DNA of 64,000 nucleotides, from the NCBI RefSeq assembly GCF_052324685.1, contig NC_135212.1, positions 46,912,825 to 46,976,824 of the forward strand, given 5' to 3'. The notes under the pieces are model-generated. The model was not told the DNA's origin. It saw only the letters and a list, made by a program, of their open reading frames with translations, and searched no databases. Position 1 is the stretch's first letter. Each line of letters begins with the position of its first letter. Of the stretch, positions 48,092 through 61,668 are shown in pieces. This stretch comes from Brachyhypopomus gauderio. Taxonomy: Eukaryota; Chordata; Actinopteri; Gymnotiformes; Hypopomidae. A program made the position numbers and the translations under genes.

Positions 48092-48651
48092 CTACAGCAA
48101 AAGTTCAATATTGATCCACCCAAGACTTCTAGTCCAAATAAGCTTTGCTTGTGTAAACAGCACAGATAACGTCCCACTACGGCCTTGGTCAAACCAAGTA
48201 TAAGGTGTACATGCATTCTAGGCCAATTTTAGGGATTACTGAAGGTAGGCTCAAATGGCAAGAGCAAGACTGCTTCATGAACCATTACAAATGACATTTT
48301 CAGGAGATGCAGCTACCCGAACTTCATTTCAGAAAGATCTCCAAGACAAGAAAGTTGTGCCTATTATGAGAACACCTTTCTCCAGCAGCATCTACCAACC
48401 TTCCTTTGTTACTCATGTCTGGGTTTGGCATCAAAGCTGGCATGCAGGTGTACAGCAATTTCACCTGACCTTTGGCAGTTGGTCATTTGCTCAAAATGCC
48501 ATGTAGAAACCTAGGTCAAATTCAGGTTTGATCATACATTGATTTACATGACAGCTGAAGACCTAGACTAGGCTCAGCCCAATTGCATAGCAACACAGGA
48601 CAGGTTGTGGAGTCAAAGCACAAGGTTTATTTCATTCAAGACATGGGGCCA

Positions 48652-50557
48652 TCAAGCACTCTCCTTAACCATGATTGGACCAAGGATTACTTCTCCTTCC
48701 AGCAGAGTACCTGCAAAAAAAAAAAAAGGAGGGGGGAAGGGATTTAGGCTCTGCTTGCAAGTTCACATCACCTTTAGTCCAAGCTCCAGACCTTCTCCAA
48801 GAAGGATCAGGTACCGGCACAGCATGGCAGGCACGTACCTCCGTCCTCAGACAAGTCTCGACCCTTCCGGAAGCTACAGGTGGTCTCGCAACAGCCACAC
48901 ACCTGGTCAGGCCCATATGCTGCAGTCCACCTGTAAAGCCAGAATACCCAAGTTTACCAGCTAGGCCTCACCAGTAACCTGCTGGTTTCAGGACCACAGC
49001 CACATACCTGTTGCTAGAGAACGAACAAGCTTTGTGCTCAGCATCAGCAGAGTAAGAAGCTGGAGTTGCCTTCATAAAGCATGTGAAGTAGAGCTGGAGA
49101 GACAGGGGTTAGTTCAGACAGCCAGTCATTCTACTCACCCCCCTACCAAACATGCTTACATACCAAACCACTGTTGTCCTGCTGAAACTTGAATGCCTCC
49201 AACTGAAACCTCAGCTTGTCTGCTTCAGTTTGGGGCAGGAAGTGAGAATGGGAACCTGTGAGCTTGGCATCAATCAGGCACCTGCAATCATTTGTGCAGT
49301 CAGACCACAACTAGCTGATCTCTACAGCCATCACAAAGCCCACAAGGAAGCCACTCACCCATGGTTATCTATGAAGGCATAACTGGGGACTGCAGTCACA
49401 TCAGGAAACACCGTGGCCACACAGGTGTCCAGATACACACGAAGGGGCACATGGTAGAACTGAATTACAGATGCCTCAACACTGATCACATCATGCAGGA
49501 AGTACTGGTTGGAGAGCCTTTCAGATGTCCAGTCATCTGGGAGAAGAAACCTCATTAGGTCCAGTTCTGGCACAGATCAGTAGGTCTGGTGTAGCCATGG
49601 GACAAACCTGTCATGAGCCTCAGGGAGAAGACAAGCTGTTCCTCAGCAACTTGGGTAGAAGCATATGGGATCCAGGCAGGCATCAGAGCATTGCTGCTTA
49701 CATTGTGGAGCCTACAAAGCATTTGATGGTCATCAGATTGAACAGAGCCTTCCAAATAATACTGAACAGCACATCTGGTAGGGTCCAATACCTTGGATAG
49801 TGACACTCGATGCGAACCTCAGCACCAACGGTTCTCACAATAGGAGTGTGAGCAAAATTGTGGGGAACATAGCGGACGTAGAAGACATGACTCCAGATGA
49901 GCTGGTCTATCTGTTAAGAAAGAAGTGGTGTTATTGCATGCAGGTTTAACACAGCACTGAAGCGTTCACTTCATAGACACTCACACTGGTAGTACTGTTG
50001 CAGGCCTGCAGTGCTGACTGGAAGATGAGAACTTGAGCAGCACGGTCCTCCCCACTGACGGCACAGTTTCCCAGGGTGATCTCAGATGGATTTATCAGCT
50101 CACCGGTTCCAAACAGGTCCTTCTTGACCTCCACATGTACGCCAGTCTCACCACACTCTGCTGCTACACTTGCAGTAGGAACAGGGGGGCTCATCTGAAA
50201 CTGCATTAGTGGCTGCCTTGCTGGTAGTTGAGGGTCATTGGGGAAATGCCATGCCACCTGCTTCACAGGTCCCTGAAATACTTGCTGGGACTGAACATTG
50301 GAAGGCTGCTGCACAGGTATCTGCACAGGATTCCAGGACTGCTGGCTAAATGAGCCTTGTGCAGGCCCTGTGGGGTTAGAAACATGGCTCCCCTGAGAAG
50401 CCCCTCCAGCAACCACTTGCCTTATTGCTTGAGGCTGCTGATGAGGTTGTAGTCCAGCTGGAAGTTGAGATTTGAACACTCCTTGTAGTTGTGCATCAGA
50501 CAACACAAACACACCCAGCAACAGCACCACACCAAGCCCCACTTTGCTCAAACCCAT
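48652..50557 (-). CDS. zp3: zona pellucida sperm-binding protein 3-like, copy 7, microinverted exon 2
   Basis: Exons in mRNA order: 50557-49985, 49910-49792, 49711-49608, 49536-49359, 49281-49164, 49093-49008, 48930-48839, 48710-48652. Still an open 442-codon frame, but 22 bp at 49888-49909 are inverted relative to every other copy, with one adjacent base change. Exon 2 therefore begins IDQLIWSHVF instead of MTPDELVYVF (residues 192-199 altered). The acceptor AG before the exon is unchanged. The change falls in the ZP-N domain between Cys186 and Cys227, so folding or polymerisation may suffer. Intron 7 has the 14-bp segment, and the 3' flank has a private 24-bp deletion near 48534. Confidence 0.92.
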
Positions 50558-50633
50558 TGTTGTTGTTCTTGTTCTCCCTAAAAACAATTAATTAAAAAAA
50601 GCTCACACATAGCAGTCTTGTTTGACCATTCCA

Positions 50634-50640
50634 TTTTATA
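50634..50640 (-). promoter_or_regulatory. TATA box of zp3 copy 7
   Basis: TATAAAA in the same context as copy 1, so this altered copy keeps its promoter. The 5' UTR repeat is interleaved (GAACAAGAACAACAACA), shared with copy 8. Confidence 0.68.
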
Positions 50641-51684
50641 CCATAAAGGAGGCTTGCAGCCCCACCCCCTGCTAATGAGCTTAACGTCTCTCTGAACCTG
50701 ATGATGACTTTACTACTCTTTCACAGCTGACACAAATCAATACTCCTCACTCTTAAAACAGGCTCTTAAACTGTTGTTTGCATGGGTGTATGGTTCTATA
50801 GAATTGCCCTAAAGAACTATTTTCAGTACTAGTTGGCACCTTTAAAGAGTGCTCTTGTACAGAATATATAGTAGTGGGCAAACGTTTTGAGAATGGCACA
50901 AGGTTCTGAGCAATTTTGCTGCCTCAGGTTTTTTTTAACCTTATTTCAGATGTTTATATGATATAATGATATAATTGATGGTACAATTATAAGCAATCCA
51001 TATATTTATCTTTTTATTGACAAATGCATCCAGTTTAAATAATGAAATAATCTTATTATTAGTCATCAAAGCATCAAAACGTGATCGCCAGTGATGTTTT
51101 TTTGAGACTTTAGCAATGTGGGAGAATTGAATCGGTACGAATGAATGATTTACCTAACATAGATGGCAAGGAATAAATGCTCCAAGACAAAGAGGCACCT
51201 GGCCTGATTATTCGTCCATGTATAGTGTTGGTGCTATGGGTTTCTTGAGGACTGGATGGGAGACACCTGCATCTACATCACCATTGAAGCCCTAGTGTAT
51301 TTGAAATGTATCTCAATGATAATTCTATTTTATGTAAGAATTTAAATTTGTGCATGTGTGTGTTTATGGCAGGGGCATATATATGGGGAGGGGGGAGTTG
51401 TGTGGTTTATATTAGTGTGTGTGTGTGTGTGTGTGTGTGTCACACCTTGCTTCCAGGTGAGGGTAGATACGATCAAACGAGAGTATGGGATATATTAAAG
51501 AGCGATGGCAAGCCACCATAGCCCATTCGATACAAGGGTGTTTTTCATGAACACCCTAAATAACACTGCCATTAACTGGAAATGGCAAAACATACAAAAA
51601 AGTACAAACAAACCAAAAAAAATCTACTTACATCAACACCTCCACTCATTGGTTCAACTATAAACCAACCATCTAACAGACCTG

Positions 51685-53703
51685 GGGCCTCATGTATGAA
51701 CGGTGCGTATGTACAAAAACATTGCGTACGCTATGATTCACGCAAACGGTCAGATGTACTAAATGTGAGTTGATCGTGAGAAAGTGCGTACCCTGACGAC
51801 ACTTTCACTTCAGGCGTACGCATGTTTCTAATGTGTTTTTGTCAATTAGTGACACTTAAAGGTGATGCATTGAAATTACAACTATTAAGATATCATTTAC
51901 ACACAAATTGTAGTAAGCCCTTATTGTGTGAAATAAAGTAAATTAATCTGAAAATTAAATACTAAATTAATCAGACATTTTCATTGCCTTACTGAAATAA
52001 TTCAACGCGTTTCCACTTAGCCTAGATTATATAAACATGCATGAAATGTTGTGCTGGAGTTCTTAGGACATGGCAGCGTTGGCATTACTGGAAGATATTG
52101 CTAATGGCCGAATTCGCCGAGAGCGCGTTTTCCGTGACCATTATGATATTATGGCCCATGATGATGACTGGCTTATAAGCCGTTTCAGATTTCCAAGAGC
52201 TGTCCTCTTGTGCTGAGTTGGGTCCAGTTTTGGAGAGAGAAACGCGAGGAGTCGCGCATTGCCAGTTCCTTTACAGGTGCTGACAACGCTCGGCTTCCTG
52301 GCGACAGGCTCGTTTCAAAGAGAACTGGCAGACCGGTCGGGGATATCCCAGTCATCTTTGAGCCTTACCATGCCAACTGTTTTGGATGAGATCATCTGCC
52401 TATCAGCTAATTACATATGGTTTCCATATGAAGCCGTTTACCAGGCAACCATTAAAGCGCAATTTGCAGCGATAGCTGGTTTCCCTAATGTAATCGGAGC
52501 GATTGACTGCACATTTCTATAAAGGCACCATCTGAGGAGGAATTTGCTCATGTGAATAAAAAGCACTTTAATTCCATAAACGTGCAAATAATCTGATGCA
52601 AAAATGTGCCTTACTAATGTAGTGGCATGCTGGCCTAGGTCAACCCAATGATTTGTACATCCTTACAAACAGCATGGTTGGGATAAGATTACAAGCAAGC
52701 AGAGTGCGTGATGGGTGGCTTCTTGGTAAGCAACAAATTTAAAGCATTTAAATAAAAGCATGTGACATTTCCAGCTTAGAATCATTCATTTAAAACATGG
52801 GTAATTGTTAAATTACTAGGGAAACCGCGGCTACACGCTCAATGCGTGGCTAATGACCCTTTGTAATCCACAGACTGACCGGGAGCAGAGATACAATTCT
52901 CTCCATTCTCGCACCCGGTCAGTCGTGGAGAAGGCAATTGGGCAGCTGAAAAGCTGGTGGCGCTGGCTGGACAGGACCGTGGGAATGCTACTGTATCGGC
53001 CAGAGAATGTGTGTCGTATGGTGAGGGCATGTGGGGTCCTGCACAATGTTGCGCACAGGTATGCCGTGCCCTTGTTAGAGGTGGTTGAGCAACCAGCGGA
53101 CCCAGAGCCACAACAAATTAAAGCACAGCCTAACCCAGGTTCCATACAAGCAATGCAACAAATCATAGCTACAATATTAAAATGTAAGAGACAGCATTCA
53201 AATTTGAACCAATTCTTTTATTGAGTGGCTGATGCTAGTGAGCGCATTTTTTAGGTGCATTATATAATTCTGCCAGTGTGCATTGTTCTGACCCCACAAC
53301 ATTTAAAGCTTCACACATGCTGTCCCTCTCAGACCTTTTGCACTTTGCCGTAATGCCACAACGTGCCAAACAAACATTTTTTCCGCACCTCTACTTCATT
53401 GAGGAGCGTCTCCACTTCACATTCGGTGAAGTTCCTCTTCTTTCCCCGTTTAGACATGGTTTGTAATTGATCAGATAGGAAACTCTTCCAGTGCAGGGCA
53501 AATTTTAATGAATTTGCATATTTATAAGGAGGCGTGTCACAGGAGGAGTCAGCCACTCTCTTGATTGGGATGTACAAAAGAAATGTCTGAATTCCCGCAC
53601 GGTTTGATACATCCGGCTTTTTTTTTGCGTACGCAATTTTCTGGATTTGTACGTACGCCAATTTTTAGTAAGAAATCCATGCAAGTCTTTGTACATGAGG
53701 CCC
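51685..53703. mobile_element. dead PIF/Harbinger transposon, unit 7
   Basis: 2019 bp with CTG duplications. Transposase pieces at 52070-52522 and about 52805-53224; Myb/SANT-like remnant at 53329-53457 (minus). Private changes include GGACATGGCAGC at the transposase start, and ATGTCTGAATTCCC where the other units have ATGTCTGTGGATTCCC. Confidence 0.85.
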
Positions 53704-54274
53704 CTGGGGGGTATTTCAGAACGCAGGTTAAGCATCTATCTCAGGGTATGACAATGGCAAAACATACAAAAAAAAAGTACAAACAAGACTGCTGGTGATG
53801 ATGGTAATTTTGCAAGTTGATTTTTCTTTTTCTGGTAACACTTGACGTCACCTAGAATGACGTCACAAAAGGTTAATGAAAGGGATATTTTAAGCATACT
53901 TTCAAATACGCTAACGAATGAGTTTAACAAATGCCTAGATAGCACAGACACGTCCCCGAGACGCAACATTAACATCAAAATATCACCCAAGCATCGCGTT
54001 CTATTATTGAACGTCATGTGTGTCAGAGTTGCGATTTAACGAGTGTCCGATTCAATGCTCCTACATTGCTAGTGTCAAAATATCACTAGCGATCACGTTC
54101 CGATGCTTTGACGACCAATACCATCATTTAGTTATTTAACCTGGATGAATGTATGGATTGCCTATACCATCTGCACTAAAGGTACTGTGACTACTTGGCC
54201 TGGGAACTAGAACCACAACTATAGAACTACGTTTGGACCACAAATACGGACTTGTGCTAGCAGGCCGCCCAATG

Positions 54275-54449
54275 GAGGATGGGTTCTCTTTTGAGTCTTG
54301 GTCCTCCCGAGGTTTCTTCCTAATCCCCACCATCATAGGGAGATTTTCCTTGCCACTGTCGCCTTTGGCTTGCTCATTAGGGATCTGGACCCATACGATT
54401 GTAAAGCTGCTTTGACACATGTGTTCAAGCACTATATAAATAAATTTGA
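54275..54449 (+). mobile_element. L2 LINE 3'-end fragment, unit 7/8 boundary
   Basis: Same fragment as the other units; two-CRE form of spacer B precedes it. Confidence 0.72.
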
Positions 54450-55033
54450 CTACAGCAAAAGTTCAATATTGATCCACCCAAGACTTCTAGTCCAAATAAG
54501 CTTTGCTTGTGTAAACAGCACAGATAACATCCCACTACGGCCTTGGTCAAACCAAGTATAAGGTGTACATGCATTCTAGGCCAATTTTAGGGATTACTGA
54601 AGGTAGGCTCAAATGGCAAGAGCAAGACTGCTTCATGAACCATTACAAATGACATTTTCAGGAGATGCAGCTACCCGAACTTCATTTCAGAAAGATCTCC
54701 AAGACAAGAAAGTTGTGCCTATTATGAGAACACCTTTCTCCAGCAGCATCTACCAACCTTCCTTTGTTACTCATGTCTGGGTTTGGCATCAAAGCTGGCA
54801 TGCAGGTGTACAGCAATTTCACCTGACCTTTGGCAGTTGGTCATTTGCTCAAAATGCCATGTAGAAACCTAGGTCAAATTCAGGTTTGATCACCTTAAGC
54901 TACATTTGGCAATTAATACATTGATTTACATGACAGCTGAAGACCTAGACTAGGCTCAGCCCAATTGCATAGCAACACAGGACAGGTTGTGGAGTCAAAG
55001 CACAAGGTTTATTTCATTCAAGACATGGGGCCA

Positions 55034-56935
55034 TCAAGCACTCTCCTTAACCATGATTGGACCAAGGATTACTTCTCCTTCCAGCAGAGTACCTGCAAAA
55101 AAAAGGAGGGGGGGAAGGGATTTAGGCTCTGCTTGCAAGTTCACATCACCTTTAGTCCAAGCTCCAGACCTTCTCCAAGAAGGATCAGGTACCGGCACAG
55201 CATGGCAGGCACGTACCTCCGTCCTCAGACAAGTCTCGACCCTTCCGGAAGCTACAGGTGGTCTCGCAACAGCCACACACCTGGTCAGGCCCATATGCTG
55301 CAGTCCACCTGTAAAGCCAGAATACCCAAGTTTACCAGCTAGGCCTCACCAGTAACCTGCTGGTTTCAGGACCACAGCCACATACCTGTTGCTAGAGAAC
55401 GAACAAGCTTTGTGCTCAGCATCAGCAGAGTAAGAAGCTGGAGTTGCCTTCATAAAGCATGTGAAGTAGAGCTGGAGAGACAGGGGTTAGTTCAGACAGC
55501 CAGTCATTCTACTCACCCCCCTACCAAACATGCTTACATACCAAACCACTGTTGTCCTGCTGAAACTTGAATGCCTCCAACTGAAACCTCAGCTTGTCTG
55601 CTTCAGTTTGGGGCAGGAAGTGAGAATGGGAACCTGTGAGCTTGGCATCAATCAGGCACCTGCAATCATTTGTGCAGTCAGACCACAACTAGCTGATCTC
55701 TACAGCCATCACAAAGCCCACAAGGAAGCCACTCACCCATGGTTATCTATGAAGGCATAACTGGGGACTGCAGTCACATCAGGAAACACCGTGGCCACAC
55801 AGGTGTCCAGATACACACGAAGGGGCACATGGTAGAACTGAATTACAGATGCCTCAACACTGATCACATCATGCAGGAAGTACTGGTTGGAGAGCCTTTC
55901 AGATGTCCAGTCATCTGGGAGAAGAAACCTCATTAGGTCCAGTTCTGGCACAGATCAGTAGGTCTGGTGTAGCCATGGGACAAACCTGTCATGAGCCTCA
56001 GGGAGAAGACAAGCTGTTCCTCAGCAACTTGGGTAGAAGCATATGGGATCCAGGCAGGCATCAGAGCATTGCTGCTTACATTGTGGAGCCTACAAAGCAT
56101 TTGATGGTCATCAGATTGAACAGAGCCTTCCAAATAATACTGAACAGCACATCTGGTAGGGTCCAATACCTTGGATAGTGACACTCGATGCGAACCTCAG
56201 CACCAACAGTTCTCACAATAGGAGTGTGAGCAAAATTGTGGGGAACATAGCGGACGTAGAAGACGTAGACCAGCTCATCTGGAGTCATCTGTTAAGAAAG
56301 AAGTGGTGTTAATGCATGCAGGTTTAACACAGCACTGAAGCGTTCACTTCATAGACACTCACACTGGTAGTACTGTTGCAGGCCTGCAGTGCTGACTGGA
56401 AGATGAGAACTTGAGCAGCACGGTCCTCCCCACTGACGGCACAGTTTCCCAGGGTGATCTCAGATGGATTTATCAGCTCACCGGTTCCAAACAGGTCCTT
56501 CTTGACCTCCACATGTACGCCAGTCTCACCACACTCTGCTGCTACACTTGCAGTAGGAACAGGGGGGCTCATCTGAAACTGCATTAGTGGCTGCCTTGCT
56601 GGTAGTTGAGGGTCATTGGGGAAATGCCATGCCACCTGCTTCACAGGTCCCTGAAATACTTGCTGGGACTGAACATTGGAAGGCTGCTGCACAGGTATCT
56701 GCACAGGATTCCAGGACTGCTGGCTAAATGAGCCTTGTGCAGGCCCTGTGGGGTTAGAAACATGGCTCCCCTGAGAAGCCCCTCCAGCAACCACTTGCCT
56801 TATTGCTTGAGGCTGCTGATGAGGTTGTAGTCCAGCTGGAAGTTGAGATTTGAACACTCCTTGTAGTTGTGCATCAGACAACACAAACACACCCAGCAAC
56901 AGCACCACACCAAGCCCCACTTTGCTCAAACCCAT
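55034..56935 (-). CDS. zp3: zona pellucida sperm-binding protein 3-like, copy 8
   Basis: Complete. Exons in mRNA order: 56935-56363, 56288-56170, 56089-55986, 55914-55737, 55659-55542, 55471-55386, 55308-55217, 55092-55034. Predicted 442 aa with the normal exon 2. It pairs with copy 7 by the interleaved 5' UTR repeat, an interrupted GGAG in the exon 8 acceptor tract, the 14-bp intron 7 segment, and the upstream marker GAATTGAATCGGTACG. Confidence 0.95.
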
Positions 56936-57010
56936 TGTTGTTGTTCTTGTTCTCCCTAAAAACAATTAATTAAAAAAGCTCACACATAGCAGTCTTGTTT
57001 GACCATTCCA

Positions 57011-57017
57011 TTTTATA
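57011..57017 (-). promoter_or_regulatory. TATA box of zp3 copy 8
   Basis: TATAAAA in the same context as copy 1. Confidence 0.68.
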
Positions 57018-59949
57018 CCATAAAGGAGGCTTGCAGCCCCACCCCCTGCTAATGAGCTTAACGTCTCTCTGAACCTGATGATGACTTTACTACTCTTTCA
57101 CAGCTGACACAAATCAATACTCCTCACTCTTAAAACAGGCTCTTAAACTGTTGTTTGCATGGGTGTATGGTTCTATAGAATTGCCCTAAAGAACTATTTT
57201 CAGTACTAGTTGGCACCTTTAAAGAGTGCTCTTGTACAGAATATATAGTAGTGGGCAAACGTTTTGAGAATGGCACAAGGTTCTGAGCAATTTTGCTGCC
57301 TCAGGTTTTTTTTAACCTTATTTCAGATGTTTATATGATATAATGATATAATTGATGGTACAATTATAAGCAATCCATATATTTATCTTTTTATTGACAA
57401 ATGCATCCAGTTTAAATAATGAAATAATCTTATTATTAGTCATCAAAGCATCAAAACGTGATCGCCAGTGATGTTTTTTTGAGACTTTAGCAATGTGGGA
57501 GAATTGAATCGGTACGAATGAATGATTTACCTAACATAGATGGCAAGGAATAAATGCTCCAAGACAAAGAGGCACCTGGCCTGATTATTCGTCCATGTAT
57601 AGTGTTGGTGCTATGGGTTTCTTGAGGACTGGATGGGAGACACCTGCATCTACATCACCATTGAAGCCCTAGTGTATTTGAAATGTATCTCAATGATAAT
57701 TCTATTTTATGTAAGAATTTAAATTTGTGCATGTGTGTGTTTATGGCAGGGGCATATATATGGGGAGGGGGGAGTTGTGTGGTTTATATTAGTGTGTGTG
57801 TGTGTGTGTGTGTCACACCTTGCTTCCAGGTGAGGGTAGATACGATCAAACGAGAGTATGGGATATATTAAAGAGCGATGGCAAGCCACCATAGCCCATT
57901 CGATACAAGGGTGTTTTTCATGAACACCCTAAATAACACTGCCATTAACTGGAAATGGCAAAACATACAAAAAAGTACAAACAAACCAAAAAAAATCTAC
58001 TTACATCAACACCTCCACTCATTGGTTCAACTATAAACCAACCATCTAACAGACCTGGGGCCTCATGTATGAACGGTGCGTATGTACAAAAACATTGCGT
58101 ACGCTATGATTCACGCAAACGGTCAGATGTACTAAATGTGAGTTGAACGTGAGAAAGTGCGTACCCTGACGACACTTTCACTTCAGGCGTACGCATGTTT
58201 CTAATGTGTTTTTGTCAATTAGTGACACTTAAAGGTGATGCATTGAAATTACAACTATTAAGATATCATTTACACACAAATTGTAGTAAGCCCTTATTGT
58301 GTGAAATAAAGTAAATTAATCTGAAAATTAAATACTAAATTAATCAGACATTTTCATTGCCTTACTGAAATAATTCAACGCGTTTCCACTTAGCCTAGAT
58401 TATATAAACATGCATGAAATGTTGTGCTGGAGTTCTTAGGAGATGGCAGCGTTGGCATTACTGGAAGATATTGCTAATGGCCGAATTCGCCGAGAGCGCG
58501 TTTTCCGTGACCATTATGATATTTTGGCCCATGATGATGACTGGCTTATAAGCCGTTTCAGATTTCCAAGAGCTGTCCTCTTGTGCTGAGTTGGGTCCAG
58601 TTTTGGACAGAGAAACGCGAGGAGTCGCGCATTGCCAGTTCCTTTACAGGTGCTGACAACGCTCGGCTTCCTGGCGACAGGCTCGTTTCAAAGAGAACTG
58701 GCAGACCGGTCGGGGATAGAGCCTTACCATGCCAACTGTTTTGGATGAGATCATCTGCCTATCAGCTAATTACATATGGTTTCCATATGAAGCCGTTTAC
58801 CAGGCAACCATTAAAGCGCAATTTGCAGCGATAGCTGGTTTCCCTAATGTAATCGGAGCGATTGACTGCACATTTCTATAAAGGCACCATCTGAGGAGGA
58901 ATTTGCTCATGTGAATAAAAAGCACTTTAATTCCATAAACGTGCAAATAATCTGATGCAAAAATGTGCCTTACTAATGTAGTGGCACGCTGGCCTAGGTC
59001 AACCCAATGATTTGTACATCCTTACAAACAGCATGGTTGGGATAAGATTACAAGCTAGCAGAGTGCGTGATGGGTGGCTTCTTGGTAAGCAACAAATTTA
59101 AAGCATTTAAATAAAAGCATGTGACATTTCCAGCTTAGAATCATTCATTTAAAACATGGGTAATTGTTAAATTACTTGGGAAACCGCGGCTACGCGCTCA
59201 ATGCGTGGCTAATGACCCTTTGTAATCCACAGACTGACCGGGAGCAGAGATACAATTCTCTCCATTCTCGCACCCGGTCAGTCATGGAGAAGGCAATTGG
59301 GCAGCTGAAAAGCTGGTGGCGCTGGCTGGACAGGACCGTGGGAATGCTACTGTATCGGCCAGAGAATGTGTGTCGTATGGTGAGGGCATGTGGGGTCCTG
59401 CACAATGTTGCGCACAGGTATGCCGTGCCCTTGTTAGAGGTGGTTGAGCAACCAGCGGACCCAGAGCCACAACAAATTAACCCTTATATGGTCCAAGGGT
59501 CTGTGGGACCCATTTTTAAAAAATCAGCTTAAAAAAATTCTACAATTTTTTTTTTTTCAAACTGAGATTCATTGGTCCTTGGCTCATTTTCTGTGAGCAA
59601 CATAAATCAGAAAATATTTTCAATGACCACCCCCCCGTACCCCCCCCTTCACATTTGTATTACATACAGGGTCCAGGGTCCACGGGGCCCTGGGCTAGTC
59701 AAAGTGGGCAATCAACATTGGGTTGGGTAGTTGATAGTCGTCTGTATGACTTTAAAGGATATACAAACAAAGGACAGAGGAGTTTGGCATGCAAAGGTGA
59801 GCAACCATCAACACTTTTGATGGTTGTCACATCAGGGGTTGATTGCATATTGTCAGACAGCAGACGAAGAATCTCTATAGAGACAAAGGGGTGAGATCTG
59901 AAAGAAGCATCTTTTCTCTCAGCCCTCATTATCCCTCCCTCCTCTCTGG

Positions 59950-59952
<3 letters not shown>

Positions 59953-60024
<72 letters not shown>

Positions 60025-60037
60025 TGTGAGTGTGTGT
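59953..60037. repeat. long TG microsatellite inside the piggyBac element
   Basis: About 80 bp of almost pure TG repeat with a few interruptions (TATG, GAG) at its right end. It creates artefactual open frames of poly(Thr-His) or poly(Cys-Val) type on both strands. Confidence 0.9.
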
Positions 60038-60098
60038 TTCATCCAATCATGGGGACATGATGCTATAAATGCTAAAAATGCTAAAAATGCTATAAAAG

Positions 60099-60203
60099 AT
60101 GGCAAAGCGATTCTCAGTTCAGACTGCCTTACAGCTGCTATTGGAAGAGACAGAGGATTTTGATGGTGATTCAGAAGAAGAAATTTCAGGATCACATTTC
60201 TGA
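60099..60203 (+). pseudogene. piggyBac transposase N-terminal fragment
   Basis: A 34-codon frame starting MAKRFSVQTALQLLLEE and ending in an acidic stretch (FDGDSEEEISGSHF). This matches the usual opening of PGBD4-like piggyBac transposases. After the TGA, another frame continues acidic (ISEISESDSDNEKEDEQQ) to a stop near 60312, so a single frameshift separates two pieces of the N-terminal region. The catalytic DDD core is absent; transposition would need an enzyme from elsewhere. Confidence 0.7.
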
Positions 60204-61668
60204 AATATCAGAGTCTGATAGTGATAATGAAAAGGAGGATGAGCAGCAGCCAGCTCCGTTAGCACCAGCCCGTCAGCAGCTAGCCATAGGACCAGCCTGT
60301 CAGCCAGCATGATTTATGATTCATTTCCTTATTGTGTTACATTTTAATAAAAAAGTAACTAATAAATAAATGAGAGCAAACTAATTTAACATATGTATTG
60401 TTTATTTTACTTGCAATTGGGCTAAATCTGCTGATTATTTTAACAAAAAATGCAATGGGTCCCCCACACCCTGCTGGACCCCAAGAAGGTAGACCACGCC
60501 CGGATCTCATCAGGGTTAAAGCACAGCCTAACCCAGGTTCCATACAAGCAATGCAACAAATCATAGCTACAATATTAAAATGTAAGAGACAGCATTCAAA
60601 TTTGAACCAATTCTTTTATTGAGTGGCTGATGCTAGTGAGCGCATTTTTTAGGTGCATTATATAATTCTGCCAGTGTGCATTGTTCTGACCCCACAACAT
60701 TTAAAGCTTCACACATGCTGTCCCTCTCAGACCTTTTGCACTTTGCCGTAATGCCACAACGTGCCAAACAAACATTTTTTCCGCACCTCTACTTCATTGA
60801 GGAGCGTCTCCACTTCACATTCGGTGAAGTTCCTCTTCTTTCCCCGTTTAGACATGGATTGTAATTGATCAGACAGGAAACTCTTCCAGTGCAGGGCAAA
60901 TTTTAATGAATTTGCATATTTATAAGGAGGCGTGTCACAGGAGGAGTCAGCCACTCTCTTGATTGGGATGTACAAAAGAAATGTCTGTGGATTCCCGCAC
61001 GGTTTGATACATCCGGCTTTTTTTTTGCGTACGCAATTTTCTGGATTTGTACGTACGCCAATTTTTAGTAAGAAATCCATGCAAGTCTTTGTACATGAGG
61101 CCCCTGGGGGGTATTTCAGAACGCAGGTTAAGCATCTATCTCAGGGTATGACAATGGCAAAACATACAAAAAAAAGTACAAACAAGACTGCTGGTGATGA
61201 TGGTAATTTTGCGATTTTTCTTTTTCTGGTAACACTTGACGTCACCTAGAATGACGTCACAAAAGGTTAATGAAAGGGATATTTTAAGCATACTTTCAAA
61301 TACGCTAACGAATGAGTTTAACAAATGCCTAGATAGCACAGACACGTCCCCGAGACGCAACATTAACATCAAAATATCACCCAAGCATCGCGTTCTATTA
61401 TTGAACGTCATGTGTGTCAGAGTTGCGATTTAAAGAGTGTCCGATTCAATGCTCCTACATTGCTAGTGTCAAAATATCACTAGCGATCACGTTCCGATGC
61501 TTTGACGACCAATACCATCATTTAGTTATTTAACCTGGATGAATGTATGGATTGCCTATACCATCTGCACTAAAGGTACTGTGACTACTTGGCCTGGGAA
61601 CTAGAACCACAACTATAGAACTACGTTTGGACCACAAATACGGACTTGTGCTAGCAGGCCGCCCAATG

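Larger units (their letters stand above)
59481..60515 (+). mobile_element. non-autonomous piggyBac-family element with TTAA duplication
   Basis: A 1035-bp insertion bounded by TTAA at 59477-59480 and 60516-60519, the hallmark of piggyBac. Ends are CCCT ... AGGG. Subterminal inverted repeats match at 16 of 18 bases: GGGTCTGTGGGACCCATT at 59497-59514 against AATGGGTCCCCCACACCC at 60454-60471. It carries only a transposase N-terminus and a TG microsatellite (about 59953-60037). It is present in this unit only, so it inserted after the array had formed. Confidence 0.88.
58058..61103. mobile_element. dead PIF/Harbinger transposon, unit 8, split by a piggyBac derivative
   Basis: The usual element, interrupted at 59481-60515. 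Transposase pieces lie at 58443-58870 (with a private deletion near 58718 that removes CCCAGTCATCTTT-type sequence) and 59164-59479, resuming at 60520-60622; the Myb/SANT-like remnant is at 60727-60855 (minus). CTG duplications flank the whole. Confidence 0.85.

Noticed and set aside
59699-60195. Open frames of poly(Thr-His) or poly(Cys-Val) type
   Set aside because: They are translations of the TG microsatellite in the piggyBac element.
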